In this document: piece after piece, positions 8,329 to 17,319 of the stretch
Numbering within the stretch: position 1 is the stretch's first letter
Layout: the number at the start of each line of letters is the position of its first letter
Origin: Desulfallas sp. Bu1-1
Lineage (GTDB): Bacteria > Bacillota > Desulfotomaculia > Desulfotomaculales > Desulfallaceae
Direction: 5' to 3'
Assembly (NCBI RefSeq): GCF_015594625.1
Contig: NZ_JADNRQ010000019.1
Coordinates: 1-61,015, forward strand
DNA: 61,015 nt
Translations under genes and position numbers: made by a program
Notes under the pieces: model-generated
Told to the model about the DNA's origin: nothing
What the model saw: the letters and a program-made list of their open reading frames with translations, nothing else
Databases searched by the model: none

Positions 8329-9834
8329 ATGAACCTGGTTGAAATGCTGGACCGTAACGCAAGGAAATTCCCGCATAAGGACTGCCTGCGCTACGGCGGT
8401 CGCGGTTTGACTTTTGCCGGTTTAAAAGAACAAGCCGAGCGGGCGGCAGGTTTGTTTCAATCCTGGGGTGTGCAAAAGGGTGACAAAATTGCCATTATGA
8501 GCTTTAATACTCCCGCCTTTGTCATCGCGTTTTTTGGTGCGCTCAAAGCCGGGGCTGCGGTGGTACCGGTAAACCACAAGCTTGCTGCTCCAGAGGTTGA
8601 TTACATACTGGAACACAGCGAGGCCCGGGCTTTATTGTTTGACGGCGCCCTTAGCCAGATTGCAAACAATATTTCGGTTCCAATTAAAATGGCCGCCATC
8701 GATTCCGATGCAGGGGGTTTTGAACGCATGGAGAAGGCCATGGAAAATATTTCAGTCTTTAAACTACAAGAAATAGAAGACAATGATTTGGCCGAGATAC
8801 TTTACACCTCCGGCACCACGGGCAAGCCCAAGGGATGCCTGCATACCCACAAAAATGTCATTTTCGCCGGAATCACCGGCGCCCTGGCCATGAAGATGGA
8901 CGAGCAAGACCGGCTGTTGATGGCCATGCCAATTTGGCATTCCTCTCCTTTGAACAACTGGTTTATGGCCGCCCAGTACATGGGAGCCACCACGGTTCTC
9001 CTGCGTGAATATCACCCTCTACATTTCTTGCAGGCGGTGCAGGACGAAAAATGCACCATTTATTTTGGCGCGCCCATCAGTTATATCATGCCCGTCCAGT
9101 TAATTCCCAACTTTGGCGATTTTGACCTGTCTTCTATGCGCTGTTGGATTTACGGTGGCGGTCCCATTTCGGGTGAAGTGGCCCTCATGCTGGTGGAAAA
9201 ATACAGGAGCAATAATTTCTACCAGGTTTATGGCATGACCGAAGCGGGTCCGACAGGCACGGTGCTTTACCCCCGGGACCAAGTACGCAAAGCGGGTTCC
9301 ATTGGTTGCAACGCCCTGCCGGGTGCGGAAATCATGGTGATGAAGAGCGATACTGAACCCGCCTCCCCCGGTGAAACAGGAGAAATCTGGCTGAAAAGCG
9401 ACAGCATGATGAACGGTTACTACAAAAACCCGGAAGCAACGGCCGCAGCATTCATCAACGGGTGGTACCGAACCGGTGACGTGGCCCGGGTGGATGAAGA
9501 CGGTTACCTGTATATCGTGGACCGGCTCAAGGACATGATCGTTACCGGCGGTGAAAATGTTTATTCCAAGGAAGTGGAGGACGCCATCGCAGCCCATCCC
9601 GGCGTGGTGGAAGCGGCGGTGATCGGCAGGCCGCATCCCGATTGGGGTGAAACCGTTGTCGCCTTTGTGGTGCTCAAAGAAGGTGCGGGTTTGGATGTGG
9701 ATGAGCTCAAGTCTTTTTTGGCCGCCAAACTGGCTAAATATAAAATCCCCAGAGAATTTAATTTTGTATCCGAACTGCCCCACACTCCCACCGGCAAGGT
9801 TAAAAAGTTTGAGTTGCGCGAGCAGTTTGCCTGA
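8329..9834 (+). CDS. Acyl-CoA synthetase (AMP-forming)
   Basis: 501 residues, ANL superfamily. It activates a carboxylic acid with ATP via an acyl-adenylate to the CoA thioester. The P-loop is LYTSGTTGKPKG (about residue 152), A5 is YGMTEAG, A7 is TGDVARVDEDG with the hinge region IVDRLKDMI, and the A10 catalytic lysine is in PTGKVKKFELR. ATG start with GAAGGAGG nine bases upstream. It is followed 106 bases later by an acyl-CoA dehydrogenase on the same strand, so it likely starts a fatty- or aryl-acid degradation branch. Substrate is not defined. Confidence 0.92.
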   Translation: MNLVEMLDRNARKFPHKDCLRYGGRGLTFAGLKEQAERAAGLFQSWGVQKGDKIAIMSFNTPAFVIAFFGALKAGAAVVPVNHKLAAPEVDYILEHSEARALLFDGALSQIANNISVPIKMAAIDSDAGGFERMEKAMENISVFKLQEIEDNDLAEILYTSGTTGKPKGCLHTHKNVIFAGITGALAMKMDEQDRLLMAMPIWHSSPLNNWFMAAQYMGATTVLLREYHPLHFLQAVQDEKCTIYFGAPISYIMPVQLIPNFGDFDLSSMRCWIYGGGPISGEVALMLVEKYRSNNFYQVYGMTEAGPTGTVLYPRDQVRKAGSIGCNALPGAEIMVMKSDTEPASPGETGEIWLKSDSMMNGYYKNPEATAAAFINGWYRTGDVARVDEDGYLYIVDRLKDMIVTGGENVYSKEVEDAIAAHPGVVEAAVIGRPHPDWGETVVAFVVLKEGAGLDVDELKSFLAAKLAKYKIPREFNFVSELPHTPTGKVKKFELREQFA

Positions 9835-9940
9835 GTGTAATGCTTGAATGTAGGATTGAATGCGAGACTGAGTGAATAACTAAATTGATGTCGAATATCG
9901 GTTGCTAATACAATCTATTAAATTTGAGGAGATGTGAATA

Positions 9941-11191
9941 ATGTATGATTTCTTATTAACCGAAGAACAGAAAAAACTACGGGATGAGGCAAGGGACCTG
10001 GTCAAGTGGGTTCCCCGCCAGATGATTCTGGATATGGACCAGGATAAAATCCGTTTCCCCAGGGAGTTTCTTCGGGAGGCCGGGCGCCGCAACCTCATGG
10101 GTTGCCGTTACCCCCAAAAATGGGGCGGCCGGGGGATGGACTGGGTGTCCACGGCCATGGTCATGGAAGAAATCGGCACACTGGGCTATATTTTTGCTTG
10201 TACTTTCGGTGTGGGCGCCGAACTGGTTTGTGACGCCATTATCCAGCATGGAACTGATGAACAAAAGGAAAAATATGTTAAACCTTTATTAGCCGGCGAA
10301 ATCTTTGCCGCCGAATGCCTGACAGAACCCCGGGGCGGATCGGACTTTTTCGGAACCACCACCACGGCGGAAGACAAAGGTGATTATTTCCTCTTGAATG
10401 GCCAAAAACGGTTTATTGTAGGGGCCGAAGGAGCAGATTATTTCCTTGTTTATGCCCGGACCGACCATAACCCCGGAGCTCACCCCCACAAAGCACTGAC
10501 CTGTTTCATCGTAGACCGCGGCCCCGGCGTTGAGGTGAAATATATCTATGGCTTGATGGGCTGCCGCGGTGGCGGTGCCGGTCGCATCGTGTTCAAAAAT
10601 GTCAAAGTGCCCAGAGAAAATATTGTGGGAGAACTAAACGATGCATATACCGTGTTCAACACCATGATGATCCCCGAACGCCTGGGTACCGCGGCAATGA
10701 CCATCGGCGCGGCCCGTCCCGCTCTGGACGTGGCCACCCGTTATACATCCCGGCGCAAGGCTTTCGGGCGGGTAATCAATCAATTTCAGGGCGTCAGTTT
10801 CCAGGTGGCCGAAGCGGCCATGCTTCTCGACGCGGCCCGCTCGATGGTTTATACCACCTGCCGGGCGGTAGACGCCGGCGTGGACACCAATCGCATCCGG
10901 CGTATGGTCAGCGAGACTAAAAAATTCGTCACCGAATCCTGCCAAAAGGCGGCCAGAAATGCCATGCAGGTTATGGGCGGTATCGGCTACACCAACGTAT
11001 TCCCCATCGAGCGCATCGTGCGGGACCTGGGCCTGGCCTCCATCTGGACCGGGACCAACGAAGTGATGGCCATGATTACCGCCCACGAGTGGTACCGGGA
11101 ATACGAACAAAACATAAAAACCCGTCAGGAACGGGACTATGAGTTGGACGCCGCCGAAGCCGCCGCTGTGGAGGAGAAGATCTACGAGTAA
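9941..11191 (+). CDS. Acyl-CoA dehydrogenase
   Basis: 416 residues. FAD-dependent alpha,beta-desaturation of an acyl-CoA. The FAD/substrate loop ECLTEPRGGSDFFG, the RRKAFGRVINQFQG segment and the MGGIGYTNVFPIERIVRD block are present. The usual catalytic-glutamate position reads SIWTGTNEVM, that is, WTGT instead of the common IEGT, so the base may come from elsewhere, as in isovaleryl-type or other subfamilies. ATG start with GAGGAG upstream. Partner of the preceding acyl-CoA synthetase. Only about 33% of residues look shared with the other dehydrogenase by eye, so the two act on different substrates. Confidence 0.9.
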   Translation: MYDFLLTEEQKKLRDEARDLVKWVPRQMILDMDQDKIRFPREFLREAGRRNLMGCRYPQKWGGRGMDWVSTAMVMEEIGTLGYIFACTFGVGAELVCDAIIQHGTDEQKEKYVKPLLAGEIFAAECLTEPRGGSDFFGTTTTAEDKGDYFLLNGQKRFIVGAEGADYFLVYARTDHNPGAHPHKALTCFIVDRGPGVEVKYIYGLMGCRGGGAGRIVFKNVKVPRENIVGELNDAYTVFNTMMIPERLGTAAMTIGAARPALDVATRYTSRRKAFGRVINQFQGVSFQVAEAAMLLDAARSMVYTTCRAVDAGVDTNRIRRMVSETKKFVTESCQKAARNAMQVMGGIGYTNVFPIERIVRDLGLASIWTGTNEVMAMITAHEWYREYEQNIKTRQERDYELDAAEAAAVEEKIYE

Positions 11192-11220
11192 ACTGAGCTA
11201 CGTATAATCGAGTAACAAGA

Positions 11221-11739
11221 TTATAATTCGTTTTTAACCTGCCAGATTAAATGCTGATTGCCGTTAACTTGAAAATAATAATAATCTGACTTGGAATTAA
11301 CCTTGAATAGATAAAGAAATTCGCTGTTTTCTTTCTTAAATCCAAAATTACGGGCAACCACGGACCGGTCTACTTCCAATGGTCTGTACGAACGCCCCTC
11401 CGCATCGATTATGCGGCCGCCGGGTTTTGCCTCCGCCGCGCCGGTTTGCAAGCCCAGACCCATAAAAACATACCCCGGTTCGGCCATAGCCACATTATTA
11501 TTTAAATTTAGTGTATCGGTAAAAATTTTCTCGCCTTTCCGTGCCAAGTATGATTTGCCGTCAACGGAAACCGCCTGTCCCAACAGCGCGTAATCCACGG
11601 GCGGTTTTATTTTTTCAGCCCGGTATTCGTGCCCGGGCTGTACTGCAAGCCAGTAAACGATAAAAAATATTCCGGGCGCGAAAATCATGAACAACAGCCA
11701 TTTTCTTTTTACCTGTTCGGCACTTTTACGGGACATCAA
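11221..11739 (-). CDS. Membrane-anchored protein of unknown function
   Basis: 172 residues. A short basic N-terminus is followed by one membrane helix (LLFMIFAPGIFFIVYWLAV, about 15-33) and then an extracytoplasmic part of about 135 residues. That part is beta-rich with a pattern such as YVFMGLGLQ and RSYRPLEVDRSV, which recalls small immunoglobulin-like (DUF4352-type) domains, but I cannot name the family. ATG with a GAGAAGGGGTG ribosome site. It stands alone between an acyl-CoA dehydrogenase and a divergent ferredoxin gene. Confidence 0.7.
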   Translation of the reverse strand: MMSRKSAEQVKRKWLLFMIFAPGIFFIVYWLAVQPGHEYRAEKIKPPVDYALLGQAVSVDGKSYLARKGEKIFTDTLNLNNNVAMAEPGYVFMGLGLQTGAAEAKPGGRIIDAEGRSYRPLEVDRSVVARNFGFKKENSEFLYLFKVNSKSDYYYFQVNGNQHLIWQVKNEL

Positions 11740-11905
11740 ATGTCACCCCTTCTCATTATTTCCAGCTCGACAAAAATTGTCAATCCCAATTCTTCTGCCG
11801 CCCGGATTTGGTATAATTTATAAATTCCGTGACAATCAGGCATAATATTATCAAAAACCAGCCAAACTATAATTGTTTTCAAGTAAATTAGGGAGGTGCG
11901 TAAGA

Positions 11906-12094
11906 ATGCATGCGGAAGTCGACCAGGACCTTTGTATTAGCTGCGGGGCATGTATTGATACTTGTCCGGAAGTATTTGATTGGAACGACGATGAAAAGGC
12001 TCATTCCATAGTTGATGAAATACCCAGCGATTTGGAAGAACAGGCCACGGAAGCTGCCGAAGGGTGTCCCACGGACGCCATCACTATCAATTAA
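11906..12094 (+). CDS. Ferredoxin, [4Fe-4S]
   Basis: 62 residues. The pattern CISCGACIDTCPEVF near the N-terminus plus the distal EGCPTDAI is that of single-cluster ferredoxins: three cysteines of the first motif and the distal cysteine bind the cluster, and the remaining cysteine commonly forms a disulfide. It is a soluble low-potential electron carrier. The ATG at 11906 is chosen because GGGAGGTG lies nine bases upstream; an upstream in-frame start at 11873 would overlap that site. Monocistronic, with its own terminator at 12117. Confidence 0.93.
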   Translation: MHAEVDQDLCISCGACIDTCPEVFDWNDDEKAHSIVDEIPSDLEEQATEAAEGCPTDAITIN

Positions 12095-12116
12095 ATATAA
12101 ACATAAAAGTAAAAGC

Positions 12117-12156
12117 AAGGACACGGCGTACCATAAACCAGCCGTGTCTTAATTTT
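12117..12156 (+). terminator. Rho-independent terminator of the ferredoxin gene
   Basis: AAGGACACGGC pairs with GCCGTGTCTT across a 13-base loop, followed by AATTTT. It ends just before the ribosome site of the glycosyltransferase gene. Confidence 0.7.
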
Positions 12157-12173
12157 CAAAAGGAGGATGCGCT

Positions 12174-13331
12174 GTGCCCAAAAAACCTAAAATACTCCAT
12201 GTGGTCAGACCGACTGAAGGGGGTATCGGAAGGCACATTGTAACCTTAATAGACGGTTTGAAAAATGATTTCGACATATCTGTGGCCTGCCTGCATCAAA
12301 GCCGGTTGGAAGAGCTAATCCTGTCCATGGGAATTACAATATTACCTTTGCCCCTGGGAGGAACACTGTCTCCCCGAGAGGATTACCGTTCGTTTAAATT
12401 ACTGGTTGGTTTTATGCGCAGCCAGGGTATTGACCTGGTCCACTCCCACGGCGCCAAGGCCGCCCTGATCGCCAGGCCTGCGGCCCTAATTGCCGGGGTG
12501 CCCGCTTCCGTATATACCGTACACAATTCGGTATTCAATGAAAAATGGCCGTCCTGGAAAAATGGTTTAGCCACCACCATCGAACATATTTTATCATGGC
12601 CCACCGATTGCATCGTTACGGTATCCAATGCTTTGCGCCATGAGATTATGACCAGGGAAAAAATAAACCGCTCTAAAATTAAAGTTATTTATAACGGTAT
12701 CTCTTTAAACAGTTTACATTTTACCCCCAACATAAGCCAATGGAATCTGCCACCCCGCCGGACCGTAGTGGGAACGGTGGCCCGCATGGCACCACAAAAG
12801 GGATTATCCGTGCTGCTTCAGGCGGCGGAACAACTACTACGCAAATATCGCAATATCCATTTTATCCTGGCGGGCGACGGTCCTTTAAAAGACAGCCTGA
12901 TGGAACAAGTCCGGTCGCTCTCCATGGAAAACCGGTTTACCTTCACGGGCGCGGTCAACAACATATCTACTGTATACGCCGCCATGGATATTTTTGTTTT
13001 GCCTTCCTTGACGGAGGGACTACCTTTATCCCTGCTTGAAGCAATGGCGTTCTCACTGCCCGTGGTTGCATCGGCGGTGGGCGGCGTGCCGGAAGTAATC
13101 GAACACGGCGTATCCGGTTTACTGGTGGCACCCGGCAATGCCACGGAACTGGCCCATGGAATCGCCTACCTGCTGGACAATCCCGGCCGGGCAGGAGAAA
13201 TGGGCAAAAAAGCGCGTCAAAGAGTGGTTCAACATTTTAATGCATCAAAAATGGTTGAACAAACAGCATATCTTTACTACAATTTGTTAAGGGAAAAGGG
13301 GGCTCTTCCGAATGAAAAAGAAGTGATATAA
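12174..13331 (+). CDS. Glycosyltransferase, GT4 family
   Basis: 385 residues with GT-B fold. The N-terminal domain begins ILHVVRPTEGGIGRHI and carries the DLVHSHGAKAALI segment. The C-terminal GT4 domain has VARMAPQKGL, FILAGDGP, and the E-x7-E donor-sugar signature LPSLTEGLPLSLLEAMA followed by PVVASAVGGVPEVI. It transfers a nucleotide-activated sugar to an unknown acceptor, probably for a cell-surface glycan. GTG start at 12174 with AGGAGG upstream. The next gene, a large membrane protein, may belong to the same envelope function. Confidence 0.9.
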   Translation: MPKKPKILHVVRPTEGGIGRHIVTLIDGLKNDFDISVACLHQSRLEELILSMGITILPLPLGGTLSPREDYRSFKLLVGFMRSQGIDLVHSHGAKAALIARPAALIAGVPASVYTVHNSVFNEKWPSWKNGLATTIEHILSWPTDCIVTVSNALRHEIMTREKINRSKIKVIYNGISLNSLHFTPNISQWNLPPRRTVVGTVARMAPQKGLSVLLQAAEQLLRKYRNIHFILAGDGPLKDSLMEQVRSLSMENRFTFTGAVNNISTVYAAMDIFVLPSLTEGLPLSLLEAMAFSLPVVASAVGGVPEVIEHGVSGLLVAPGNATELAHGIAYLLDNPGRAGEMGKKARQRVVQHFNASKMVEQTAYLYYNLLREKGALPNEKEVI

Positions 13332-13434
13332 ACATTTGCTTTTTTCATGGCAGATTGTTGCTAACTGTTTATTATAGATTGAGATATTTTGGCACTTGCA
13401 CCACGGATTAAACTATTGGAAGGGGTAGTATTGG

Positions 13435-15711
13435 TTGAATAGGATCTTGCTTTGGTCAATTTTGATTGTGGCGGTCATAACGCTGACTATCAGCACATTA
13501 ATCCCCGTACCCGAAGGTTATGAACCCAAAAGCCTGCCGTTTTTTGAATCCAGTTTACCCGGACCGCAAAACATAGAAAACATTCCCGGGCCTGGCAGAT
13601 TTTATTTGATCACTGTTGATCGCCTGACGCTTCAGGATATTAACGACAACCGGGAACTGTTCGATGTTTTAAGTGCTGGTGTAATGGGGCTGATGAGCAG
13701 CGGAGTGGAAGGAAGTGTCACCCCGGATAACTCTTTCCTTTCAATCGGCGCCGGCGCGCCGGCTAACGCATCGGGCACGGCCGAACACGGCTTTAACGCG
13801 CGGGATCTCATATCCGGGGTCTCAGCAAGTGTTATCTACCGCCAGAGAACCGGGCTGGAAGCACAGAGCGATTCCGTACTGCAGCTTGATATTGCCAGAA
13901 TAAAAAAATTGAACGCCGAAAACAAATACTCCGCGATTCCCGGCTACTTGGGTACATTGTTGCAAAACCAGGGCTTTACGGTCGAAGTGCTGGGAAATTC
14001 CGATATAATGAACGATCCCCAAAGACCGGCGGTGGGACTGGCCATGAACAAAGAAGGGGTTGTGGCCGGTGGAAACGTAGGCTATGGGACATTACTGGAA
14101 GACAACACTTTCCCCGGGGGTTTGCGCACCAACTACGACAAGCTGCTTGATTTAGCCACCCGCCAGAAAGGGAAAACCGGGTTGACGGTGGTGGAACTGG
14201 GCGATCTGGAGCGGTTGGAGCGTATGGGTGGGTACCTGGAGGAAAGCGTACTCCAAGCCCGGCGCGTAGAAACCATTAAAAATATTACCGCGTTTATTTC
14301 CACCATGCTTGATCGCGTCAATTTGCAACGCGATATGGTGATGATTGTTTCCCCCACTCCCAGGGGTAATTATTTACCGAGTTCAAATTACCTGACTCCT
14401 GTGGTTGTTTTGGGGCAAGACATCAAACCGGGCATATTAACTTCGCCTACCACGAAACGTCCCGGGATTGTTAGAAATACGGACCTGGCACCCACAATAC
14501 TGAATTATTTCGGCATTCCCGTTCCGGAACAAATGTACGGGCGTTGTCTCCAGGTAATACCGGGCGATAATGATAATACGCTGGACAGTTTATCAGCTTT
14601 GTACGCCGGGCTGGAACTTAATTACCAGGCCAGGCCGCCGGTACTGCGCAATTATGTTCTGGTCCAGCTGGTACTGGTGTTTTTATCGCTGGTTGCAATT
14701 TTTTTACCCGGCAGCAATTCCTTGATGCTGGTTTTAAAACCTTTGTTGCTGGCTGTGATGGCCTTCCCAATCGCATTGTTAATGGTTACACTACTACCGC
14801 ATTATTCCCTGGCGGTCCTGGTAATTCAGTTAATCGCCATCACGTCCGGAATTATCGCTATCATCCACTTGTGGTTGAAAAACTATGAAAACAACCTGGC
14901 CCCTTTTATTATCATCAGCTTATTTACCTCGTTGTGCATTATGGTCGACCTTTTCATGGGATCGCCCATGCAAAAAAATTCCCTTTTGGGATATGACCCC
15001 ATAGTCGGGGCAAGATTTTACGGTATAGGCAACGAGTATATGGGAGTTTTAATCGGATCGACCATTATCGGAACAACAGCCCTGGCAAATCGCCTGTTTA
15101 AAAACAATAAACGAGCGTTGCCGCTTATCGGCGCGTATTATCTAGTAGTACTTTATTTGATCGCGGCCCCCCAACTGGGTACAAACGTGGGGGGGGCGAT
15201 TGCGGGAACGGTATCATTCCTGGTTACCTTCATGCTGTTAACCGGGGTGCGATTTAACGTCAAAACATTGATTAAACTGGTAACTGCTGTCTGCTTGCTT
15301 TTATTTGTCCTTATTTTTTATGACCTGCAGCGTCCCGTTGAGTACCAATCTCACATCGGGCGTACGGCCAACCTGATCCTGAAGGGCGGCCCGGGTGAAA
15401 TAACAAATATTATCACCCGTAAGGTCAACATGAATATTAAACTTCTAAGATATACCATTTGGAGCAGGATTTTCCTGGCCAGCCTGGCCAGCCTGGCCAT
15501 ACTTTTTTACCGCCCGGTTGGAATCATGCAGTCGATCAAATCCCGTTATTCCTACATATACAAGGGGTTTATCGGAGTAGTTACGGCCAGTATTATGGCT
15601 TTTTTGTTCAACGATTCCGGAGTGGTGGCGGCGGCAACCGCAATGATTTTCGGGGTCCCGCCTTTGCTTTACCTGGTGATCAGAACTTTACGCACGGAAC
15701 GCGTCAAATGA
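13435..15711 (+). CDS. Membrane protein with alkaline-phosphatase-like ectodomain
   Basis: 758 residues. An N-terminal signal-anchor (residues 3-25) leads to an extracytoplasmic domain of about 375 residues that ends RPGIVRNTDLAPTILNYFG, the typical C-terminal strand-helix of sulfatase/phosphatase-superfamily proteins. The rest (about 400-755) has ten or so membrane helices, with a G-rich loop LGYDPIVGARFYGIGNEYM. I do not recognise a named family. The canonical nucleophile motif is not evident in the ectodomain, so it may be a pseudo-enzyme. TTG start at 13435 with GGAAGGGG upstream. Following a GT4 glycosyltransferase, an envelope polymer role is a reasonable guess. Confidence 0.72.
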   Translation: MNRILLWSILIVAVITLTISTLIPVPEGYEPKSLPFFESSLPGPQNIENIPGPGRFYLITVDRLTLQDINDNRELFDVLSAGVMGLMSSGVEGSVTPDNSFLSIGAGAPANASGTAEHGFNARDLISGVSASVIYRQRTGLEAQSDSVLQLDIARIKKLNAENKYSAIPGYLGTLLQNQGFTVEVLGNSDIMNDPQRPAVGLAMNKEGVVAGGNVGYGTLLEDNTFPGGLRTNYDKLLDLATRQKGKTGLTVVELGDLERLERMGGYLEESVLQARRVETIKNITAFISTMLDRVNLQRDMVMIVSPTPRGNYLPSSNYLTPVVVLGQDIKPGILTSPTTKRPGIVRNTDLAPTILNYFGIPVPEQMYGRCLQVIPGDNDNTLDSLSALYAGLELNYQARPPVLRNYVLVQLVLVFLSLVAIFLPGSNSLMLVLKPLLLAVMAFPIALLMVTLLPHYSLAVLVIQLIAITSGIIAIIHLWLKNYENNLAPFIIISLFTSLCIMVDLFMGSPMQKNSLLGYDPIVGARFYGIGNEYMGVLIGSTIIGTTALANRLFKNNKRALPLIGAYYLVVLYLIAAPQLGTNVGGAIAGTVSFLVTFMLLTGVRFNVKTLIKLVTAVCLLLFVLIFYDLQRPVEYQSHIGRTANLILKGGPGEITNIITRKVNMNIKLLRYTIWSRIFLASLASLAILFYRPVGIMQSIKSRYSYIYKGFIGVVTASIMAFLFNDSGVVAAATAMIFGVPPLLYLVIRTLRTERVK

Positions 15712-15847
15712 ATATTATAATTACATATGGAAATTTTAACACGGCCCGCCCGGGGCGTAACTTTGACGAGAAAAAGCGAGCAAACCATAGATTATTAATA
15801 TAAATACAAACTAAACCAAGCAAACTACAACTATACTTAAAATTTTA

Positions 15848-15875
15848 TTGACAACAACAAATTTTATGCTAAAAT
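15848..15875 (+). promoter_or_regulatory. Sigma-A promoter of speD
   Basis: Perfect TTGACA at 15848-15853, 16-base spacer, and TAAAAT at 15870-15875. A leader of about 75 bases follows, holding the complementary blocks ACGGC and GCCGT, before the start codon at 15959. Confidence 0.7.
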
Positions 15876-15958
15876 TGAGTTTGATTGGTACACGGCAGTG
15901 CATATTTACTGTCGAAAGCCGTAAAAATCATATTGAAAAAAGGGGGAAGATAATTAGA

Positions 15959-16339
15959 ATGAAACCTTTGGGCCGCCATGTTTTAGCTGAAATTTATGGA
16001 TGCGAATTCGATATTCTTAATGACATCAACAAAGTAGAAAAAATAATGGTTAACGCAGCTCTGAAAGCGGGTGCCGAAGTAAGAGAATATGTATTCCATA
16101 AATTCAGCCCTCAAGGGGTAAGCGGGGTGGTCGTAATTTCAGAGTCTCATTTGGCAATTCATACCTGGCCCGAGCTTGGTTACGCCGCGGTGGACGTATT
16201 TACCTGCGGGGAAAAAGTTAATCCCTGGGATGCTTGCAATTACCTTACCGAGCAATTCGGTGCCGAACATCTGACCGCTAAAGAGACAAAACGGGGAATC
16301 CTGCCGGATATAATGCCGCGGGAAGCCGTAAATCTTTAG
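15959..16339 (+). CDS. speD: S-adenosylmethionine decarboxylase proenzyme
   Basis: 126 residues, the short prokaryotic class 1B form. It decarboxylates AdoMet to supply aminopropyl groups for spermidine. The self-cleavage serine that becomes the pyruvoyl group is in [13 protein letters not shown] (about residue 63); [10 protein letters not shown] carries the conserved cysteine. The ATG at 15959 follows GGGGGAAG, and the protein then starts [11 protein letters not shown] as in the family; longer upstream starts would fall in the leader. A strong promoter lies upstream and a terminator directly downstream, so it is a single-gene unit. Spermidine synthase is not in the window. Confidence 0.95.
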   Translation: MKPLGRHVLAEIYGCEFDILNDINKVEKIMVNAALKAGAEVREYVFHKFSPQGVSGVVVISESHLAIHTWPELGYAAVDVFTCGEKVNPWDACNYLTEQFGAEHLTAKETKRGILPDIMPREAVNL

Positions 16340-16378
16340 GAGGGATTTTTATTAGTACCAACTTGAGTGAAGATTAGC

Positions 16379-16422
16379 ATGGCCTTGCGGTTTTAAAAAA
16401 ACAGCAAGGTCATTGCTTTTTT
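16379..16422 (+). terminator. Rho-independent terminator after speD
   Basis: ATGGCCTTGC pairs with GCAAGGTCAT (one G-T wobble) across a 15-base loop, followed by TGCTTTTTT. It separates speD from the menaquinone operon, whose possible -10 TATAAT lies at 16469-16474. Confidence 0.8.
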
Positions 16423-16506
16423 AAGGGCAAATAAATCCGCAGGGAGGAAATTAAAACGCGGTACCGAATATAATAGTGTTTAAGGCAAAGGAGGCTATCC
16501 CCCAAG

Positions 16507-17277
16507 ATGAATATTTTCCAACTTATCAACGAAGAACTGCAAAACGTGCAGCTGTTGATCCACAAAAATTTCAAGATCAAGGCGGGTCATATAAGTGATT
16601 TCATCTCCCTGGATCTGAATTATTTGGATTTTCATTTGCGGCCCGGTATAGTTATTTTAAGCAACCGCTTATTCGGCCCGGTAACGGAACGGACAATCGC
16701 CCTTGCCGCCGTGCTGCAATTTATTTTTTTAGCCTCCCGGGTCCATTTAAATGTGATTGAAAGCGGTACGGGCAGGGAAAGCGCACCGGATAACCGTTTT
16801 AAATACCAGTATCCCATCCTGGTGGGGGATTACCTCTACGGCAAGTTTTTTACCACCCTTTGCGACGCGGGTATTGTCCATTACCTGAAAAAATTGGCAA
16901 AACTGATTTGCACCATCAATAAGGGCGGCATATTGAACCATAAATACAAGAACAGAGAATTTGGCGATAAACAACAATATTATAGTATCATACGGAAAGA
17001 ATCCGCGGAGTTGCTTGCCTGTTCGGCTTACCTGGGTGCCGACCTCGGCGGTGCGGGCACTAATGCCAAAAGACACCTGTACAACTTCGGTTTAAACCTC
17101 GGGATGGCCTTTGGTTTACTGGAAAAAGGCGCTTCATTAAAACAAGTTTCCCAGTATATACTTTCAGCGGAATCCATACTAAATCAATTTCCACCGGGGG
17201 AAGAAACCGACTGCTTCAGAAACCTGCTTACTTTATTGAAAAAAGATAATTCGGTGCTCCAACGCATGGTTATATGA
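16507..17277 (+). CDS. Degenerate polyprenyl-diphosphate-synthase-like protein
   Basis: 256 residues. The segment YPILVGDYLYGKFFTTLCDAG matches the conserved 'GDYLxxxxF' region of trans-polyprenyl diphosphate synthases, and RKESAELLACSAYLGADLGG matches the following helix. Neither aspartate-rich motif is present: the first place reads SRVHLNVIES where LHDDxxD is expected, and the second DDxxD is absent. It is therefore probably not catalytic alone. It may be the regulatory partner of a two-component synthase (compare heptaprenyl diphosphate synthase component I) that sets the menaquinone side chain. It heads the menaquinone operon, 42 bases before the UbiD gene. AAAGGAGG ribosome site before ATG. 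Confidence 0.7.
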   Translation: MNIFQLINEELQNVQLLIHKNFKIKAGHISDFISLDLNYLDFHLRPGIVILSNRLFGPVTERTIALAAVLQFIFLASRVHLNVIESGTGRESAPDNRFKYQYPILVGDYLYGKFFTTLCDAGIVHYLKKLAKLICTINKGGILNHKYKNREFGDKQQYYSIIRKESAELLACSAYLGADLGGAGTNAKRHLYNFGLNLGMAFGLLEKGASLKQVSQYILSAESILNQFPPGEETDCFRNLLTLLKKDNSVLQRMVI

Positions 17278-17319
17278 AACGTCAATGTCAACACACTATT
17301 AGGAAAGCAGGTGTAGCCA

